A stretch of 64,000 nt of DNA from assembly GCA_963695675.1 (NCBI GenBank), contig CAVOGY010000007.1:186001-250000 (forward strand). The letters are read 5' to 3'. Both the position numbers and the translations under genes were made by a program. Below the pieces are notes generated by a model, which was not told the origin of the DNA, searched no databases, and worked only from the letters and a program-made list of their open reading frames with translations. This stretch comes from DASUPK01 sp963695675. GTDB taxonomy: Bacteria; Actinomycetota; Thermoleophilia; Solirubrobacterales; 70-9. Below, one piece after another: positions 24,563-34,528 of the stretch. Each line of letters starts with the position of its first letter. The stretch's first letter is position 1.

Positions 24563-26335
24563 GTGGACGCGACCAATCGCAACACCGCCCTCGCCTCCGC
24601 CATGGTCGAGGAGCTGGCACGGAGCGGCGTTCGCCGAGCCGTGATCTCCCCCGGATCTCGCTCGACGCCGCTGGCGGTCGCACTCTGGCGGCAGCCCGAG
24701 ATCGAGGTCAGCGTGATTCTGGACGAGCGCAGCGCCGGCTTCTTCGCGCTCGGCACCGCGCTGGCCACCGCAGTCCCGGCCGCGGTGCTCTCCACGTCCG
24801 GGTCCGCCGCGGCGAACCTGCACCCTTCGGTGGTCGAGGCCGACGAGGCGGGCGTGCCGATGATCGTGCTCACGGCGGACCGGCCAGCAGAGCTTCGCGA
24901 CGTCGGCGCGGGCCAGACGATCGACCAGCTGAAGCTCTATGGCGACGCCGTTCGGTGGTTCTGCGAGGTCGGCACTCATGAGGCCGACGACGATGGACTG
25001 CTGCACTTTCGCTCGGTGGCCTGCCGGGCGTACGCGACGGCGGCTGGGGAGCCGCGGCCGGGACCCGTGCACCTGAACGTGCCGTGGCGAGAACCGCTGG
25101 CGCCGATCCTCGCCGAGGGCCAGGTGAGCGCCACAGACCCCGTCGCCCTCGACGGCCGTGGCGATGCACCGCTGCACGTGGTCACCCCGGCAAGGCCCCG
25201 CGCCAGCGAGTCTCTGCTGGACGGCCTCGCCGAGCGAATTGGGGGCGCGCCGCGCGGCCTGATCGTGGCTGGCCGCCAGCCCGATCCCGGGCTGGCGGGG
25301 CCGGTCGCCGAGCTCGCCGCGGCCGCCGGGTACCCGATCCTGGCCGAGCCCACCTCCCAGCTCCGCCGGGGCCCCCACGACCGCTCGCTGGTCGTCTCCA
25401 CGTACGACGCGATCGTTCGTGATCGCCCGCCGGAACTGCGGCCGGAGTTGATTGTTCGCTTCGGCGACCTCCCCACCAGCAAGCCGCTCCGTCAGTGGCT
25501 GGCGGCGATCGACGGCCTGGACCAGATCGTCATCGACCCGGTCGGAGCATGGCGCGAGCCGACGCGTCGGGCGACCACGCTGGTCCGCGGCGAGCCGGTG
25601 TCGACGGCACATTCGATGAGCGAGCGGCTATCGCGCCTGCGGCCGGGCGCCGCCACGGTGGCCGGATCGCCCTACGCCGCCAGCTGGCTCGAGGCCGAGC
25701 GCGTGCTACGGGAGACGGTCGACCGCCGCGTCGAAGCACTCGGGGAGCTCAGCGAGCCGGGCGTCTGGTACGCCCTTGGGCGGGCCCTGCGCGACGGGGA
25801 CTCCGTGTTCGCCGCGTCGAGCATGCCCGTCCGCGATCTGGAGGCCTTCCTGCGGCCGGGGCCCGAGGGCGTCCGCTTCGCCGCCAACAGGGGCGCCAAC
25901 GGGATCGACGGGCTGGTCTCGACCTCCGCCGGTCTGGCAACCGGGAGCGGCAGCCGGACCTGGTCGGTGCTCGGCGACCTGGCCCTCTTCCACGACCTCG
26001 GCGGACTCGCTGCCGCCCGCGAGGCAGCGGAACTGCGCCTGATCGTGATCGACAACTCGGGCGGCGGCATCTTCCATTTCCTGCCACAGGCCGCGGCGAT
26101 GCCGGATGGTGAGTTCGAGGCGCTGCTCGGGACCCCGGCGGGCCTCGATCCGGCGGACGCCGCGAGGCTCTTCGGCCTGACGGTCGCCGTCCCCGCGACC
26201 CCGACCGAGCTCGACGACGCCCTAGGCGGAGACGCCCGTATGGTGGTGGTGCGAACCGACCGCCGCCGCAACCTCGAGCTGCACCGCGAGCTTGCCGAGG
26301 CCGCGACCGCGTCGCTGGTCAGCTCCTTTCCTTAG
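24563..26335 (+). CDS. menD: SEPHCHC synthase (2-succinyl-5-enolpyruvyl-6-hydroxy-3-cyclohexene-1-carboxylate synthase)
   Basis: ThDP enzyme that adds succinic semialdehyde to isochorismate. 590 aa from the GTG at 24563 (VDATNRNTALASAMVEEL), which is the usual N-terminus. ISPGSRSTPLAVAL and ILDERSAGFFALG (cofactor Glu) are in the first domain; the ThDP/metal site VLGDLALFHDLGGL with the downstream IDNSGGGIFHFLP is in the third. Ends convergent with menF, with a 4-bp overlap of stop regions. Confidence 0.95.
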   Translation: MDATNRNTALASAMVEELARSGVRRAVISPGSRSTPLAVALWRQPEIEVSVILDERSAGFFALGTALATAVPAAVLSTSGSAAANLHPSVVEADEAGVPMIVLTADRPAELRDVGAGQTIDQLKLYGDAVRWFCEVGTHEADDDGLLHFRSVACRAYATAAGEPRPGPVHLNVPWREPLAPILAEGQVSATDPVALDGRGDAPLHVVTPARPRASESLLDGLAERIGGAPRGLIVAGRQPDPGLAGPVAELAAAAGYPILAEPTSQLRRGPHDRSLVVSTYDAIVRDRPPELRPELIVRFGDLPTSKPLRQWLAAIDGLDQIVIDPVGAWREPTRRATTLVRGEPVSTAHSMSERLSRLRPGAATVAGSPYAASWLEAERVLRETVDRRVEALGELSEPGVWYALGRALRDGDSVFAASSMPVRDLEAFLRPGPEGVRFAANRGANGIDGLVSTSAGLATGSGSRTWSVLGDLALFHDLGGLAAAREAAELRLIVIDNSGGGIFHFLPQAAAMPDGEFEALLGTPAGLDPADAARLFGLTVAVPATPTELDDALGGDARMVVVRTDRRRNLELHRELAEAATASLVSSFP

Positions 26336-27738
26336 GAGGCCAACAGGGGCAGCAGTGCCTCGAACTTGAGCTCGGACTCCTGCAGCTCGGCCGCCGGATC
26401 CGAGTCGGACACGATCCCGCACCCTGCGAACAGGTGCGCCTCGCGGTCGCGGAGCAGCGCCGAGCGGAGGCCGACGCAGAACTCGCCGTCTTCCGCCGCG
26501 TCCATCCAGCCGACCGGGCCGGTGTACCAGCCCCGGTCGATTCCCTCGAGCTCCTGGATCAGCTCTAGGGCGGAAGCTCGCGGCTCGCCGCCGACCGCAG
26601 GCGTCGGATGGAGGAAACCGGCGAGCTCGATCGCGCTGTTGGACTCGGCCAGCTGGGCGCGGATCGGCGTCGCAAGGTGCTGGAGGTTGCCGACCTTGAC
26701 AACGATCGGCTGGGCCTCGGCATGGACCCAGACGGCGTGGGGACGCAGAGTGCGCTCGATGCGCCGCACGACGATCCCATGCTCGTCGAGGACCTTCGGA
26801 CTGCGCAGCATCGCCTCGCCGAGGTGATCGTCCACCGCGGGATCGGCGCTGCGCGAGGTTGTCCCTGCGAGCGCGACGGTCGCAGCCACTGCGCCTGAGC
26901 GCCGCACGAGCAGCTCTGGGCTCGCGCCGACGAACGCCGCCTCTGGCGTCCCGAAGCAGAAGCAGAAACAGGATGGGAAGAGGTCGCGGAGGGCGCCGAG
27001 CAGGGCGGCCGGATCGTGCGCCGACGGCGCCTCGACGGTGAGCTCGCGGGCGAGGACGACCTTTTCGACCGCGGTGGAGCGGATGCGCTCCACGGCCGCC
27101 GCGACTATCCGCTCGTAGCGCTGGGGCGGATAGCGCCCGAATATCCGTGTGGCGGCGCTCGGGTGGGGGTCTGCCGGCGTCAGAGCAGCGGTGTGCAGGG
27201 AACCGAGACGGCCGGCGGCGCGCTTCAGAAGGTCATCGGGAGCGGTACCCGGCTCGAAGTAGACGGACGCAGTCAGGAAGGCGCCTTCGGGACCGCGGGC
27301 GATCGCAATCTCGGGTAGGACGGCGAGCGCCGGCGGCAGCGAGGACCAGATCGGCGCTGACCCGCCGCGCGGCGCGAACCCGAAACCGGTGGCCCAGACG
27401 GGCCCGGCACCGGCGGGCAGCTCTTCGGGCTCCTCCGCAACCCGGTCGTGCGTGGCGCGGGCGCAGCGCTCGGCCAGGTCGCGGAAGCGTTCCTCCCCCC
27501 TGCTCACCACCTGGACCGCGGTTCCGAATCCCGCCAAAGCAAAGCCACGGTCGGGCTGCTCCCAGCAGAACCAGCGATCGCCGGCGAGCCTCGAGCCCGC
27601 CGCGACGGCGACTGGGTCCAGATCCGGATCCATCTCGACTGTGGCCGAGGCAAGGCGCGAGGGCCCGGCCGCGACAGCACCTGAGAGCGCCTCGTCGAGA
27701 GCGGCGAGAGCCTGTCCGGCGTCGAGCGCGACGCTCAC
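26332..27738 (-). CDS. menF: Isochorismate synthase
   Basis: Chorismate to isochorismate, Mg2+ dependent, entry to menaquinone synthesis. 468 aa with the chorismate-binding C-terminal domain: STAVEKVVLARELTVEAPS, ASPELLVRRSG, VALAGTTSRSADPAVD, HLATPIRAQL, LHPTPAVGGEPRASAL, WYTGPVGWMD and GCGIVSDSDPAAELQESELK. Unusual Cys/Phe-rich CFCFCFGTPEAAF before the substrate site. It starts 10 bp after ilvH on the same strand, so it is probably transcribed with ilvBH rather than with the other men genes. Siderophore-type isochorismate synthase is possible but the men context favours MenF. Confidence 0.92.
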   Translation of the reverse strand: MSVALDAGQALAALDEALSGAVAAGPSRLASATVEMDPDLDPVAVAAGSRLAGDRWFCWEQPDRGFALAGFGTAVQVVSRGEERFRDLAERCARATHDRVAEEPEELPAGAGPVWATGFGFAPRGGSAPIWSSLPPALAVLPEIAIARGPEGAFLTASVYFEPGTAPDDLLKRAAGRLGSLHTAALTPADPHPSAATRIFGRYPPQRYERIVAAAVERIRSTAVEKVVLARELTVEAPSAHDPAALLGALRDLFPSCFCFCFGTPEAAFVGASPELLVRRSGAVAATVALAGTTSRSADPAVDDHLGEAMLRSPKVLDEHGIVVRRIERTLRPHAVWVHAEAQPIVVKVGNLQHLATPIRAQLAESNSAIELAGFLHPTPAVGGEPRASALELIQELEGIDRGWYTGPVGWMDAAEDGEFCVGLRSALLRDREAHLFAGCGIVSDSDPAAELQESELKFEALLPLLAS

Positions 27739-27748
27739 CGCGGTAGCC

Positions 27749-28303
27749 CTAGCCGTCTGGCTTGGAGCGGGCGATCGCGACCTCGCCCGTGCGGACCATC
27801 TCGATCAAGCCGTGCGGGCGGATCATCCGCTCGAACGCTTCGACCTTGTCGGCGCTCCCGGTCACCTCGATGGTCAGCGACCGCCGGGAGACGTCGACGA
27901 TCTTGGCTCGGAAGATCTCGGCGAACTGCATGATCTCGGCGCGGCTTTCGATCGGAGCTGACACCTTGAAGAGGGCCATCTCGCGGGCGATCGTCTCGCC
28001 CGGCTCCATGTCCCTGATCTTGATCACGTTCACCAGCTTGTGGAGCTGCTTGGTCACCTGATCGATCGGATGCACGGCGCCGTCCACGGTCAGGGTGATC
28101 CGCGAGACCTCGGGATCCTCGGTCGGGCCGACCGCCAGGGTGTCGATGTTGAAGCCGCGGCGGCTGAACAGGCCGGCTATCCGGGCCAGCACCCCGGGCC
28201 GGTTCTCGACCAGGATCGAGAGGACGTGCTTGCGTCCGGTGAGCGCGCCGGCCGCCGCGTCCAGGTCCTCGAGCTTGATCAGATCGGGGGTTCCGGCTTC
28301 CAT
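27749..28303 (-). CDS. ilvH: Acetolactate synthase regulatory (small) subunit
   Basis: Binds valine and regulates IlvB. 184 aa: N-terminal ACT domain (HVLSILVENRPGVLARIAGL, FSRRGFNIDTLAVGPTEDPE) and a second ACT-like domain with REMALFKV and EVTGSADKVEAFERMIRPHG. It follows ilvB with a 1-bp gap. Typical length. Confidence 0.97.
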   Translation of the reverse strand: MEAGTPDLIKLEDLDAAAGALTGRKHVLSILVENRPGVLARIAGLFSRRGFNIDTLAVGPTEDPEVSRITLTVDGAVHPIDQVTKQLHKLVNVIKIRDMEPGETIAREMALFKVSAPIESRAEIMQFAEIFRAKIVDVSRRSLTIEVTGSADKVEAFERMIRPHGLIEMVRTGEVAIARSKPDG

Positions 28304-28304
28304 C

Positions 28305-29984
28305 TCAGCCCACCATGTCCCGCGCGGCGGCGCCCGCGGGGATCATCGGGTAGCAGTTCTCGTCCTTGGTGACGTGGACGTCGAGCAAGACGGGGCCCTC
28401 GGTGGCGAGCGCCTCGCGCATCGCCGCCTCGACTTCGTCCTTGTCGTCGACCATCATCCCCTTCATCCCGAAGGCCTCCGCCAGCTTGGGCCAGTCGGGG
28501 CTCGGCCCCATCTCCACCGCGGAGTAGCGGCCATCCCAGAAGAGCTCCTGCCACTGGCGGACCATGCCGAAGTAGCCGTTGTTCATCAGGAAGACCTTGA
28601 CCGGAATCTCGTGGCGGACGGCTGTGGCGAGCTCCTGGCAGGTCATGATCAGGCTGCCGTCGCCGGCGAGGCAGACGACCGTGTCATCGGGACAGGCGAC
28701 CTTGGCACCGATCGCCGACGGCAGGCCGAAGCCCATCGTCCCGAGGCCGCCGGAGTTGATCCAGCGCCGCGGCTCGTCGAAGTCGTAGTACTGCGCGCAC
28801 CACATCTGGTGCTGGCCGACGTCAGAGGTGATGATCGCGTCGCCCTCCGTCGCCGCGTGCATCGCCTGGATCATGCGCTGCGGCTTGATCTCGCTATCGG
28901 CGGAGTCCTCGTAGGTGAGCGGATACTCCTTCTGCCAGGAGTGGATCTGATCCCACCAGGCGTCGAGCCGGCCGCGGTCGGCCTTGATGGCGCGGTACTC
29001 CTTGGTCAGCTTCGGCAGGACCTCCTTGACGTCCCCGACGATCGGGATGTGCGCCGGGACGTTCTTGGAGATCTCCGCCGGATCGATGTCGATGTGCACG
29101 AACTTGGCGCGCGGCGCGAACTCCGAAAGCTTGCCGGTGATCCGGTCGTCGAAACGGGCGCCGATCGCGACGATCAGGTCGGCGTTGTCCATCGAGTAGT
29201 TGGCCGTGCGGGTGCCGTGCATGCCGAGCATTCCCAGCCACTGCTCGTCAGGCGCGGGGAAGGCACCCAGACCCATCACCGTGCAGGTGACGGGGAAGTT
29301 GTCGGCGGTGCAGAGCTCGCGGAGCTCCTCGGAGGCGTTGGCGTTGATCACGCCGCCGCCCGCATAGATCACGGGGCGCTGGGCGTTGGCGAGCGCCTTG
29401 GCGGCGATCCGGATCTGTTTGATGTTCCCCTCGGTCGAGGGCTTGTAGCCCGGCAGGTTCGGGGTCTCGGTGATCGGCTCGTACTCGATGTCGGCGCGCG
29501 AGAGATCCTGCGGGACGTCGACCAGCACGGGACCCGGCCGACCCGTCGAGGCGATGTGGAAGGCCTCATGGACGTAGTCCGGGATGTTGCGGGGGTCTTG
29601 GACCATGAAGGAGTGCTTGACGATCGGCATCGTGATGCCGTTCACGTCCGCCTCCTGAAACCCGTCCGTGCCGATCAGCTCGGTGCGGACCTGGCCGGTG
29701 ACGAAGACGGTCGGGACCGAGTCCATGATCGCGTCGGCGATCGGCGTGACCAGGTTGGTGGCCCCTGGCCCCGAGGTGGCGAAGGCGACACCCACCCGGC
29801 CGGAGGCTTTCGCGTAGCCCTCGGCCATGTGACCCGCGCCCTGCTCGTGGCGGGCCTGGATGTGGGTGATCTCGGCGTCGTGGACCGCGTCGTAGATCGG
29901 CAGGTTCGCTCCCCCGGGGATGCCGAAGATGTGTCGCGTGCCCTCGGCCTTGAGGGCCTCCATCAGAGCGTCAGCGGCGCGCAT
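28305..29984 (-). CDS. ilvB: Acetolactate synthase catalytic (large) subunit
   Basis: ThDP, FAD and Mg2+-dependent condensation of pyruvate (or pyruvate with 2-oxobutyrate), common first step for Val/Leu and Ile. 559 aa from the ATG at 29984 (MRAADALMEAL). Catalytic Glu47 in RHEQGAGHMAEGYA; GDGSLIMTCQELATA with MNNGYFGMVRQWQ is the ThDP site; NSGGLGTMGFGLPSAIGAK is intact. Starts 71 bp after sqdB on the same strand; no Shine-Dalgarno sequence is clear. A short hairpin GCCAAG-GGCG-CTTGGC (30000-30015) lies in that gap. I found no leader peptide here. Confidence 0.96.
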   Translation of the reverse strand: MRAADALMEALKAEGTRHIFGIPGGANLPIYDAVHDAEITHIQARHEQGAGHMAEGYAKASGRVGVAFATSGPGATNLVTPIADAIMDSVPTVFVTGQVRTELIGTDGFQEADVNGITMPIVKHSFMVQDPRNIPDYVHEAFHIASTGRPGPVLVDVPQDLSRADIEYEPITETPNLPGYKPSTEGNIKQIRIAAKALANAQRPVIYAGGGVINANASEELRELCTADNFPVTCTVMGLGAFPAPDEQWLGMLGMHGTRTANYSMDNADLIVAIGARFDDRITGKLSEFAPRAKFVHIDIDPAEISKNVPAHIPIVGDVKEVLPKLTKEYRAIKADRGRLDAWWDQIHSWQKEYPLTYEDSADSEIKPQRMIQAMHAATEGDAIITSDVGQHQMWCAQYYDFDEPRRWINSGGLGTMGFGLPSAIGAKVACPDDTVVCLAGDGSLIMTCQELATAVRHEIPVKVFLMNNGYFGMVRQWQELFWDGRYSAVEMGPSPDWPKLAEAFGMKGMMVDDKDEVEAAMREALATEGPVLLDVHVTKDENCYPMIPAGAAARDMVG

Positions 29985-30055
29985 GGTCAGGCGATGGTAG
30001 CCAAGCGCCCTTGGCGGGCGCGAATCGTTCCTGTCCCGTCGGAGCGGCGCCGTTT

Positions 30056-31231
30056 TTAGCGAGCGCCGGCGGGCTCCTGCGAGGGCCGCCACTGGGTCCG
30101 GGGGTCGATCGCCGAGTCGATCACGCGGTTGCGGTGGCGATCGATCGTCTTCAGCATCGAGCGAACGAGCTCGTCGCCGAGGTGGCTCGGCTGCAGACCA
30201 ATGTCGAGCAACTTCGTGTGGACGGGGTTGTAGTAGTGCTCCTCGAGCTCGATGCGCGGGTTTTCGAGGTGATCGATCTCGACCTCGAGTCCGACCTCTG
30301 AACCGGCCCGCTGCACGAGGTCGGCGAGCTCGCCGACCTTGAAGGACTCCGTGAACTGGTTGAAGACGCGGTACTGCCCGGCGTCGGCCGGGTTGTTGAC
30401 CGCCAGTTCGACGCACTGGAGCGTGTCGCGGATGTTGAGGAAGCCGCGGGTCTGGCCGCCCTTGCCGTAGACGGTGAGCGGGTGACCGATCACCGCCTGC
30501 ACGCAAAAGCGATTGAGAACGGTCCCGAACCACTCGTCATAGTCAAAACGGGTGCAGAGTCGCTCGTCGCGTGCGGTCTCGTCGGTCTCGATGCCGTAGA
30601 CGACCCCCTGGTTGAGGTCGGTCGAGCGCAGCCCCCAGATCCGGCAGGCGAACTGGATGTTGTGCGAGTCGTGGACCTTCGAGAGGTGATACAGCGAGCC
30701 GGGCATCTTCGGGAAGGGCAGCGTGTCCTTCCGGCCCTTGTGCTCGATCTCTAGGAACCCCTCCTCAATGTCGATGTTGGGCGTCCCGTACTCGCCCATC
30801 GTGCCGAGCTTGACCAGATGGCAGTCGGGCGCGTGATCGCGAAGGAAGAAGAGCAGGTTGAGCGTGCCGATCACGTTCGTGTACTGGGTCTCGACGGCCT
30901 GCTCCCGGCTGGCCATCGAGAAGGGCGCCGAGGGCTGCTCCCCGTAGTGGATCACGGTCTCCGGCCTGGTCTCCACGACGATCTCCTCGAGGAAGACCGG
31001 GTCCTCGATCGCACCGATGTAGGAGCGGATCTGCATGCCCGAGACCTCGTGCCAGGCGGCGATCCGCTCCTCCAGAGAGCGGATAGGAGTCAGTGAATCG
31101 GTGCCGTGCCGCTCATGCCAGCGGCGGCGGGAGAAGTTGTCGACGACGGAGACCTCATGCCCACCGGCCGAGAAGCGCATCGCCGTCGGCCAGCCGAGAT
31201 AGCCGTCGCCCCCGAGGATGAGGACGCGCAT
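30056..31231 (-). CDS. sqdB: UDP-sulfoquinovose synthase
   Basis: Extended SDR enzyme that makes UDP-sulfoquinovose from UDP-glucose and sulfite, precursor of the sulfolipid SQDG. 391 aa from the ATG at 31231. N-terminal LILGGDGYLGWPTAMRFS (NAD), VIHYGEQPSAPFSM, KLGTMGEYGTPNIDIEEGF and the catalytic YHLSKVHDSHNI are the SqdB-specific blocks, together with TRGFLNIRDTLQCVEL. No SqdX/SqdD glycosyltransferase adjoins in the same direction; a GT2 fusion starts divergently 50 bp away. Confidence 0.93.
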   Translation of the reverse strand: MRVLILGGDGYLGWPTAMRFSAGGHEVSVVDNFSRRRWHERHGTDSLTPIRSLEERIAAWHEVSGMQIRSYIGAIEDPVFLEEIVVETRPETVIHYGEQPSAPFSMASREQAVETQYTNVIGTLNLLFFLRDHAPDCHLVKLGTMGEYGTPNIDIEEGFLEIEHKGRKDTLPFPKMPGSLYHLSKVHDSHNIQFACRIWGLRSTDLNQGVVYGIETDETARDERLCTRFDYDEWFGTVLNRFCVQAVIGHPLTVYGKGGQTRGFLNIRDTLQCVELAVNNPADAGQYRVFNQFTESFKVGELADLVQRAGSEVGLEVEIDHLENPRIELEEHYYNPVHTKLLDIGLQPSHLGDELVRSMLKTIDRHRNRVIDSAIDPRTQWRPSQEPAGAR

Positions 31232-31281
31232 GTGAACGCGGCAGGGTACCGCCCAGCCGGGGCGCACCGTCGCGCCCGCCG

Positions 31282-32388
31282 GTGTATGGGAGCAGGGCTA
31301 TTCTGGCCGCCGCCTTGACCGTCCCGGTGATCGCCTCGGTCTTCCCAGAAGAGCTGACCGCGCTCCGCGCGTTCGGGCTCGTCTTCGCCGTGCTGCTGAT
31401 TGCGTTCGCCATTTGGCGGCGGCGCTCGCTGTCGAACGGGGCGGTCCTCCTCGCGATCTTCGGCGGGATCGCGCTGGCGATCGTCTCCGGGACCGAGCTG
31501 CTCAACTCGCTGCTGTCGGCGTTCGCCTTTGAGCGCGGCAACGGCGGGCGGATCCTGGGCCTCGCCGTATTCGCAATTGTGATCCTGTTCCTGCTCGTCC
31601 TGCGTGCGCTGACCGAAAGCGCGCGGATGAACCAACAGCTCTCCGCTCTGCTCGAGGGTCTCGCCTGGGAGGAGTTCCGTGAGGCGAAGCTGCCGCAGCG
31701 CTTTCGCGACAAGGTCGCTGTTGTCATTCCCGCCTACAACGAGGCCGAAAGCGTCGGCGACGTCGTGCGGCTGATCCCCGACGAGGTCTGCGGCGAGAAG
31801 ACAGCCGTGCTGGTGGTTGACGACGGCTCACGCGACGACACCAGCGAGGCCGCGGCGAAGGAGGGTGCAATCGTCGCCCGCCACGTGATCAACCGCGGCG
31901 GCGGCGCCGCCTTGCGAACGGGCTACAGGCTGATGGCGGAATCGGGCGCGCTCGTTGTGGTGACGCTCGACGCCGACGGCCAGCACCTGCCGAGCGAGAT
32001 GGAGAGGCTGGTGAAGCCGGTGCTCGACGACGAGGTGGACCTCGCCCACGGCTCGCGGATGCTGGGCGAGGCCGACCCGAACTTCCGCTCTCGCGAGCTG
32101 GGAATCGTCTTCTTCAACAAGCTGGTCTCCTTGATCACGCGCACCAAGGTCTCGGATTGCTCGAACGGCTACCGCGCGGTCCGCACCACGGTGCTGCCCC
32201 AGCTGGTGCTACGCCAGGAGCAGTTCCACACCTCGGAGTTCCTGATCGAGGCGATCAAGCGCGGCATCCCGGCGAAGGAGGTCCCGGTGACCGTCGCCAA
32301 ACGCGCGCACGGCCACTCGAAGAAGCCGGCGGTGGCCCGCTACGGCATCGGCTTCGCGAACGCGATCGTCCGCACCTGGCTGCGCTGA
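31282..32388 (+). CDS. DUF2304 membrane domain fused to family 2 glycosyltransferase
   Basis: 368 aa. Residues 1-110 hold about three membrane helices and resemble DUF2304. Residues about 145-368 are a GT-A glycosyltransferase of the dolichol/polyprenyl-phosphate sugar synthase type: VAVVIPAYNEAESVGDVVRL, VLVVDDGSRDDTSEAA, RGGGAALRTGYRLM, VTLDADGQHLPSEM (DxD) and the acceptor region LAHGSRMLGEADP. The start is a GTG at 31282. It shares a 50-bp divergent promoter region with sqdB. Likely transfers a sugar to a lipid carrier; SQDG involvement is speculation. Confidence 0.82.
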   Translation: MYGSRAILAAALTVPVIASVFPEELTALRAFGLVFAVLLIAFAIWRRRSLSNGAVLLAIFGGIALAIVSGTELLNSLLSAFAFERGNGGRILGLAVFAIVILFLLVLRALTESARMNQQLSALLEGLAWEEFREAKLPQRFRDKVAVVIPAYNEAESVGDVVRLIPDEVCGEKTAVLVVDDGSRDDTSEAAAKEGAIVARHVINRGGGAALRTGYRLMAESGALVVVTLDADGQHLPSEMERLVKPVLDDEVDLAHGSRMLGEADPNFRSRELGIVFFNKLVSLITRTKVSDCSNGYRAVRTTVLPQLVLRQEQFHTSEFLIEAIKRGIPAKEVPVTVAKRAHGHSKKPAVARYGIGFANAIVRTWLR

Positions 32389-32446
32389 GTGGGCGGCGCC
32401 CTATCGGTTTATCTCACGGGTAATTGCCACGCACCCCTTGCAAACG

Positions 32447-32740
32447 TCATGCCCGGTCCGCCGGGCCAGGGCGAACCTCTGAGGGGTCGGGCAGGTAGAG
32501 GTCCGTCCCACAACGCGGGCAAACCTGGACGTGGAGCTTGAGGACCTTGTTACAGGTCGGGCAGCGCCGCTCGGGCTCCTTGTGCTCCGAGCGGTAGAGG
32601 ACCGCCGCGATCAGGCCCAGCAGCGGCAGGACCGTCCCGACCAGGAACCAGAGGAAGAAGGAGCTGCCCTTGCGCCGGCCAACGATGCCGGTGGTGAGGC
32701 CGAAGAGCAGGGCGACGATCAGGTAGGGAGCGCCGGCCAT
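32447..32740 (-). CDS. Small membrane protein with zinc ribbon
   Basis: 97 aa: two membrane helices (about residues 5-20 and 28-48) followed by a cytoplasmic zinc ribbon, RRCPTCNKVL...VCPRCGTDLYLPDP, with the four cysteines at about 60, 63, 74 and 77. Downstream of gatB with a 25-bp gap, so possibly the last gene of the gat transcript. Function unknown. Confidence 0.78.
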   Translation of the reverse strand: MAGAPYLIVALLFGLTTGIVGRRKGSSFFLWFLVGTVLPLLGLIAAVLYRSEHKEPERRCPTCNKVLKLHVQVCPRCGTDLYLPDPSEVRPGPADRA

Positions 32741-32765
32741 CTGGCTCAGGGTAGGACCGCCGCGC

Positions 32766-34234
<1,469 letters not shown>

Positions 34235-34235
<1 letters not shown>

Positions 34236-34528
34236 CACAGGCCCCACCCCCTGACGGTCGCCTCATCGGCGCCGAAGTAGTGGCCGACCTCGTGGAGCAC
34301 CGTCTGCCTGACGCTCTCGCGGCTGGTGTGGTGCTCGCGGTAGATGATGATCCGCTGCAGGCCGCCCCTTGGATCGAACAGACCGAGCAGCCGCCCGCTC
34401 GGGTGCCGATCCTCGATGATCACCGCGACGTTGTTGAGCTTCGAGGCGATGTCCGGCGGCAACGAGTCCAGCGCGTCCTTGACCGCTTCGCTGAACTCCG
34501 CGTCGCTGAGCACCGGCGCGCGTCTCAT
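34235..34528 (-). CDS. Zincin-like metallopeptidase (MMP37-like / DUF1025 type)
   Basis: 97 aa. HEVGHYFG at residues 79-83 is an HExxH zinc site near the C-terminus, preceded by LGLFDPRGGLQRIIIYREHH, the pattern of the short bacterial zincin family related to putative minimal metallopeptidases. It is shorter than the more common 110-130 aa forms. ATGA overlap with gatA upstream and TGATG contact with gatB downstream, so it is embedded in the amidotransferase operon. Proteolytic activity is not proven for this family. Confidence 0.82.

Noticed and set aside
29985..30055. Search for an ilvB leader peptide or T-box
   Set aside because: The 71-bp gap after sqdB has no ORF with Ile/Val/Leu codons and no T-box signature; only a small hairpin.
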